From NCBI GenBank assembly GCA_017255395.1, contig JAFKDC010000018.1, positions 1-64,000 on the forward strand: a stretch of DNA of 64,000 nucleotides, given 5' to 3'. How positions within the stretch are numbered: position 1 is the first letter of the stretch; each line of letters begins with the position of its first letter. Below the pieces are notes generated by a model. That model saw nothing but the letters and a program-made list of their open reading frames with translations. It had not been told where the DNA came from and ran no database searches. The stretch is from Enemella evansiae (lineage in GTDB: Bacteria; Pseudomonadota; Alphaproteobacteria; Rhodobacterales; Rhodobacteraceae). This document shows positions 61,470 to 64,000 of this stretch, piece after piece. Both the position numbers and the translations under genes were made by a program.

Positions 61470-64000
61470 TGCGGATTTCGTTGCACATCGGACCGGATGC
61501 GGCCTCGGGCGACCGGATTGCCCGCATCCTCGCGGCCAAGCGCGACCAACTGGCCAGCAAGGGTGTGCTGTTTGCCCGCGCACCCGGTGCCCGCAACCAC
61601 ACGCGGCTTTTCATGGCCTGCTCGGACCCCGGCGCCGTGGACAGCCTGCGCTTCAACCGGGGCTTCATCGACCCCGCGAAACAGGCCCAGCTTTACGACG
61701 AGCTCGCCCGCGATCTGGCCGCCGAGGTGGCGCGCGACAGGCCCGATCACCTGATCCTCTGCGCCCACCAGCTTGGCTGCGCGTTGACCGCGCCCTCGGA
61801 ACTAAAGCGGCTGCGCGCCCTGCTGTGGCCCCTGTCGCGCGACATCCGGGTCGTCGCCCATGTGCAGGACCCCGCGCGGATGGTGCTGCGCCGCTATCAT
61901 GCGCAATTGCTGGAGGGGCGGGCCACCCCGCTGACGCTGGACCTTCAGACGCTGGCGCAACCGGATTACCGCGCCGCCGCGCTGGCCACCCGTCCCGCCC
62001 CGGACCCGCAGGCCGGGCTGTTTCCCGAGGTTCAGGGCGCCGCCTTCTGGATCGACCTGATGGGCCTGCAACGGGCGTGGCAAAGCGTCTTCGGCGCCTT
62101 CGACCTGCACAGCATCGACGAGGATGAACTGTACGGCGCGGCGGGGACAGAGGCGCTGCGCCGCGCCTTCGACCTGCCCGCGCCCATCGGCAAGGCAGAG
62201 CCAGAGGCGCCGCCCGCCGCGCCCTCTGCCGCCTGGCAGACCCGCTGCCGGCTGTTCAACGAGGCGGCGCTGCGCCTGCTGGCCCGGCGCGAGACGGTGC
62301 TGCCTCGCCAGCTTTGGCGCAAGCTGCTGGCAGAGATGAAGGTGCCGGGCGACCCGATCGACCCGGGCAGCCTCTTCGCGCTCTCAGACCGTTTCGCCGG
62401 GGACATCGCTGCGCTTTGCGCGCGCCACCCCGGCCTCGATACCGCGCAGATGGCGCCCGCCCCAAGGGCCGAGCCCTGGCAGGAGGCCGACCCGACGCGG
62501 GGCTTTCGCGCCACCCAGTACCTTGCCGCCTTCCACTGGCGCATCCGGCAGGCCACCAAGGAGCACTTGGCAGAGCGTGCCCGTGACCTTGCTCGTCTTG
62601 CTCAGACCGGGCGCGCCGACGCGCCGACGCCCGCCGGACCCGCGCAGGACCCGCAATGCGCGACCGCCCCAAAGGCCACGGCCCTTGCCTCCACCGGCGA
62701 CGACAGATCAGAGGCCCCGCCCCCCTCGGGCCGCTACGCCAAGGCGCTGCTGGAACAGGCCCCGCTTGCAGGCCATGCGCCTGCGCCCAAGGCCTCCCCG
62801 GACAGGGCGCAAGACGAACCCGGCGAAACGGGTATCGCCCCGCCGCCAGCGACCGACATCGACCCGCTGCTGTCCCCCGAGGCGCGGCGCGTGATGCCGC
62901 CGCTGGCCAAGCAGAACTTTGCCCGGCTGCAAGGCTCGCGCTTCGCGCCGCACAACCGGCTTGGCACGGTGAACGAGGACGACCGCGCCGCGCCCTACAC
63001 CCCCGTGCCGCCGCGCGCGCTGCCCGAGGGCAGCAGCGGCAATGTCATCCTCGCCTGCATGAAGAACGAAGGCCCCTATATCCTCGAATGGGTGGCCTAT
63101 CACCGTGCCGTGGGCTTCGACGATTTCCTCGTCTACACCAACGGCTGCGAGGACGGCACGGCACAGATCCTCGACCGGCTTCAGGCGCTTGGGGTTCTGC
63201 AACACCGCGATAACGACGACTGGCAAGGCAAGTCTCCGCAGACCCACGCGCTGGACCGGGCGCTCTCGGAGCCTGTGATCCGCGAGGCCGACTGGATCGC
63301 CCACATCGACGTCGATGAATTCGTCAACATCCGCTGCGGCAACGGCACGCTGGCGGATGTCTTCGCCACGGTGCCGGAGGCCACGAACATCGCGATGACA
63401 TGGCGTCTGTTCGGCCACAACGGCGTGACCGCTTTCGAAGACCGCCCGGTGATCGCGCAATTCGACACCTGCGCCCCCAGCTTCTGCCCCAAGCCGCACA
63501 CCGCCTGGGGGTTCAAGACGCTGTTCCGCAACATCGGCGCCTATGGCAAGCTGTCCTGCCACCGACCCAACAAGCTGTCCGAGACCTTCGAGAGCCGCGT
63601 GAAATGGGTCAACGGCTCGGGCCGCGACATGACCCGCGAGGCGGCGAAGAACGGCTGGCGGAACTCCAAGAAGACCATCGGCTACGACATGGTGCAGCTG
63701 AACCACTACGCGCTGCGCTCTGCCGACAGCTTTCTGGTCAAGCGCCAGCGCGGTCGCGCCCTGCACGTCGACCGCAGCATCGGGCTGAACTACTGGGTCC
63801 GCATGGACTGGTCCGTCCACCGCGATCTGACGATCCAGCGCAACCTGCCGCGCCTGCGGGCCGAGATGGACCGCCTGCTTGCCGATCCGGTGCTGGCCGA
63901 ATGGCACGGCAAGGCCTGCGACTGGCACCGCGCCAAGGCCGATGAACTGCGCGCCATCCCCGAGTTCGCTGAGCTTTACGATCAGGCGCTGGCGCTGAAA
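61469..64000 (+). CDS. Sulfotransferase-like/glycosyltransferase fusion, 3' end outside window
   Basis: One frame of 844 codons runs without a stop from ATG 61469 to the window edge. The first 290 residues have the sulfotransferase layout (LHIGPDAASGDRIARILAAK, RDQLASKGVLFARAPGARNH), but the phosphosulfate loop (HIGxxKTGTT) has decayed to DAASGD. A Pro/Ala-rich linker (about 395-480) follows, then from about 526 a full GT2_4 domain (VILACMKNEGPYILEWVAYH, HIDVDEFVNIRCGNGT, LNHYALRSADSFLVKRQRG) similar to the glycosyltransferase two genes upstream. The N-terminal part is therefore likely catalytically dead or recognition-only. The product is unknown and the C-terminus is not visible. Confidence 0.85.
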   Translation, partial: MRISLHIGPDAASGDRIARILAAKRDQLASKGVLFARAPGARNHTRLFMACSDPGAVDSLRFNRGFIDPAKQAQLYDELARDLAAEVARDRPDHLILCAHQLGCALTAPSELKRLRALLWPLSRDIRVVAHVQDPARMVLRRYHAQLLEGRATPLTLDLQTLAQPDYRAAALATRPAPDPQAGLFPEVQGAAFWIDLMGLQRAWQSVFGAFDLHSIDEDELYGAAGTEALRRAFDLPAPIGKAEPEAPPAAPSAAWQTRCRLFNEAALRLLARRETVLPRQLWRKLLAEMKVPGDPIDPGSLFALSDRFAGDIAALCARHPGLDTAQMAPAPRAEPWQEADPTRGFRATQYLAAFHWRIRQATKEHLAERARDLARLAQTGRADAPTPAGPAQDPQCATAPKATALASTGDDRSEAPPPSGRYAKALLEQAPLAGHAPAPKASPDRAQDEPGETGIAPPPATDIDPLLSPEARRVMPPLAKQNFARLQGSRFAPHNRLGTVNEDDRAAPYTPVPPRALPEGSSGNVILACMKNEGPYILEWVAYHRAVGFDDFLVYTNGCEDGTAQILDRLQALGVLQHRDNDDWQGKSPQTHALDRALSEPVIREADWIAHIDVDEFVNIRCGNGTLADVFATVPEATNIAMTWRLFGHNGVTAFEDRPVIAQFDTCAPSFCPKPHTAWGFKTLFRNIGAYGKLSCHRPNKLSETFESRVKWVNGSGRDMTREAAKNGWRNSKKTIGYDMVQLNHYALRSADSFLVKRQRGRALHVDRSIGLNYWVRMDWSVHRDLTIQRNLPRLRAEMDRLLADPVLAEWHGKACDWHRAKADELRAIPEFAELYDQALALK

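Noticed and set aside
61497-63945. Several open frames of 85-185 codons near the right edge
   Set aside because: They are alternative frames of the single 844-codon gene beginning at 61469, which runs off the window and shows conserved domains.

Overview
The window looks like a chromosomal segment of a Rhodobacterales (Roseobacter-group) alphaproteobacterium. The evidence is high GC content, a ctrA gene next to its inhibitor sciP, LexA boxes of the alphaproteobacterial GTTC-N7-GTTC type, an alpha-glucoside (agl) ABC operon, TrmFO in place of TrmA, and a dispersed GC-rich intergenic repeat of a kind I associate with this family. Gene density is high. The only mobile DNA I see is the 3' end of an IS5-type transposase at the left edge. 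I found no tRNA, rRNA, CRISPR array or prophage.

Layout from left to right. 0-9.5 kb: IS fragment, trmFO-gluQRS, hisI, a NifU/IscU-like scaffold gene, a 40-codon membrane peptide gene behind a LexA box, ligA-recG, and sciP-ctrA. 9.6-16.7 kb: mnmA, three valine-catabolism genes (acyl-CoA dehydrogenase, 3-hydroxyisobutyryl-CoA hydrolase, mmsB), an AI-2E/PerM-type permease, a DUF2892 protein with an FNR-like box, and a secreted protein of unknown role. 16.7-22 kb: uvrA (LexA box) divergent from a secreted VWA protein with five tandem repeats. 22-32 kb: aglEFGAK divergent from aglR-beta-glucosidase-glucokinase, a complete uptake and hydrolysis module for glucosides with AglR-type operators between the two arms. 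32-40 kb: EamA exporter, eno, ccmE, argC with a candidate arginine-codon leader peptide, a DUF3592 protein, murI and an acyltransferase. 40-51.5 kb: a fused indolepyruvate:ferredoxin oxidoreductase divergent from a LysR regulator, a candidate small RNA, purL, an M48 protease, an AlkD-like protein, an atypical SDR and a Hint-domain protein. 51.5-59.6 kb: a Rho-N/SAP-like protein, a Tat-type transglutaminase, prfC, an OmpA-family protein with Pro/Glu repeats, and a CoxE-VWA/MoxR pair. 59.8-64 kb: a translationally coupled glycosyltransferase, sulfotransferase and (sulfotransferase-like)-glycosyltransferase fusion that runs off the right edge.

The least conventional signals are small or non-coding: (1) a 40-aa single-span membrane peptide behind a LexA box, possibly an SOS-induced division inhibitor; (2) MAPAPFQVLRRQ, a leader peptide with back-to-back rare Arg codons and mutually exclusive hairpins upstream of argC; (3) an ~80-nt Hfq-type sRNA candidate between lysR and purL; (4) three twin perfect palindromes placed right after stop codons; (5) eight copies or remnants of an intergenic repeat. 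All functions are inferred from sequence by eye; no database or folding program was run.
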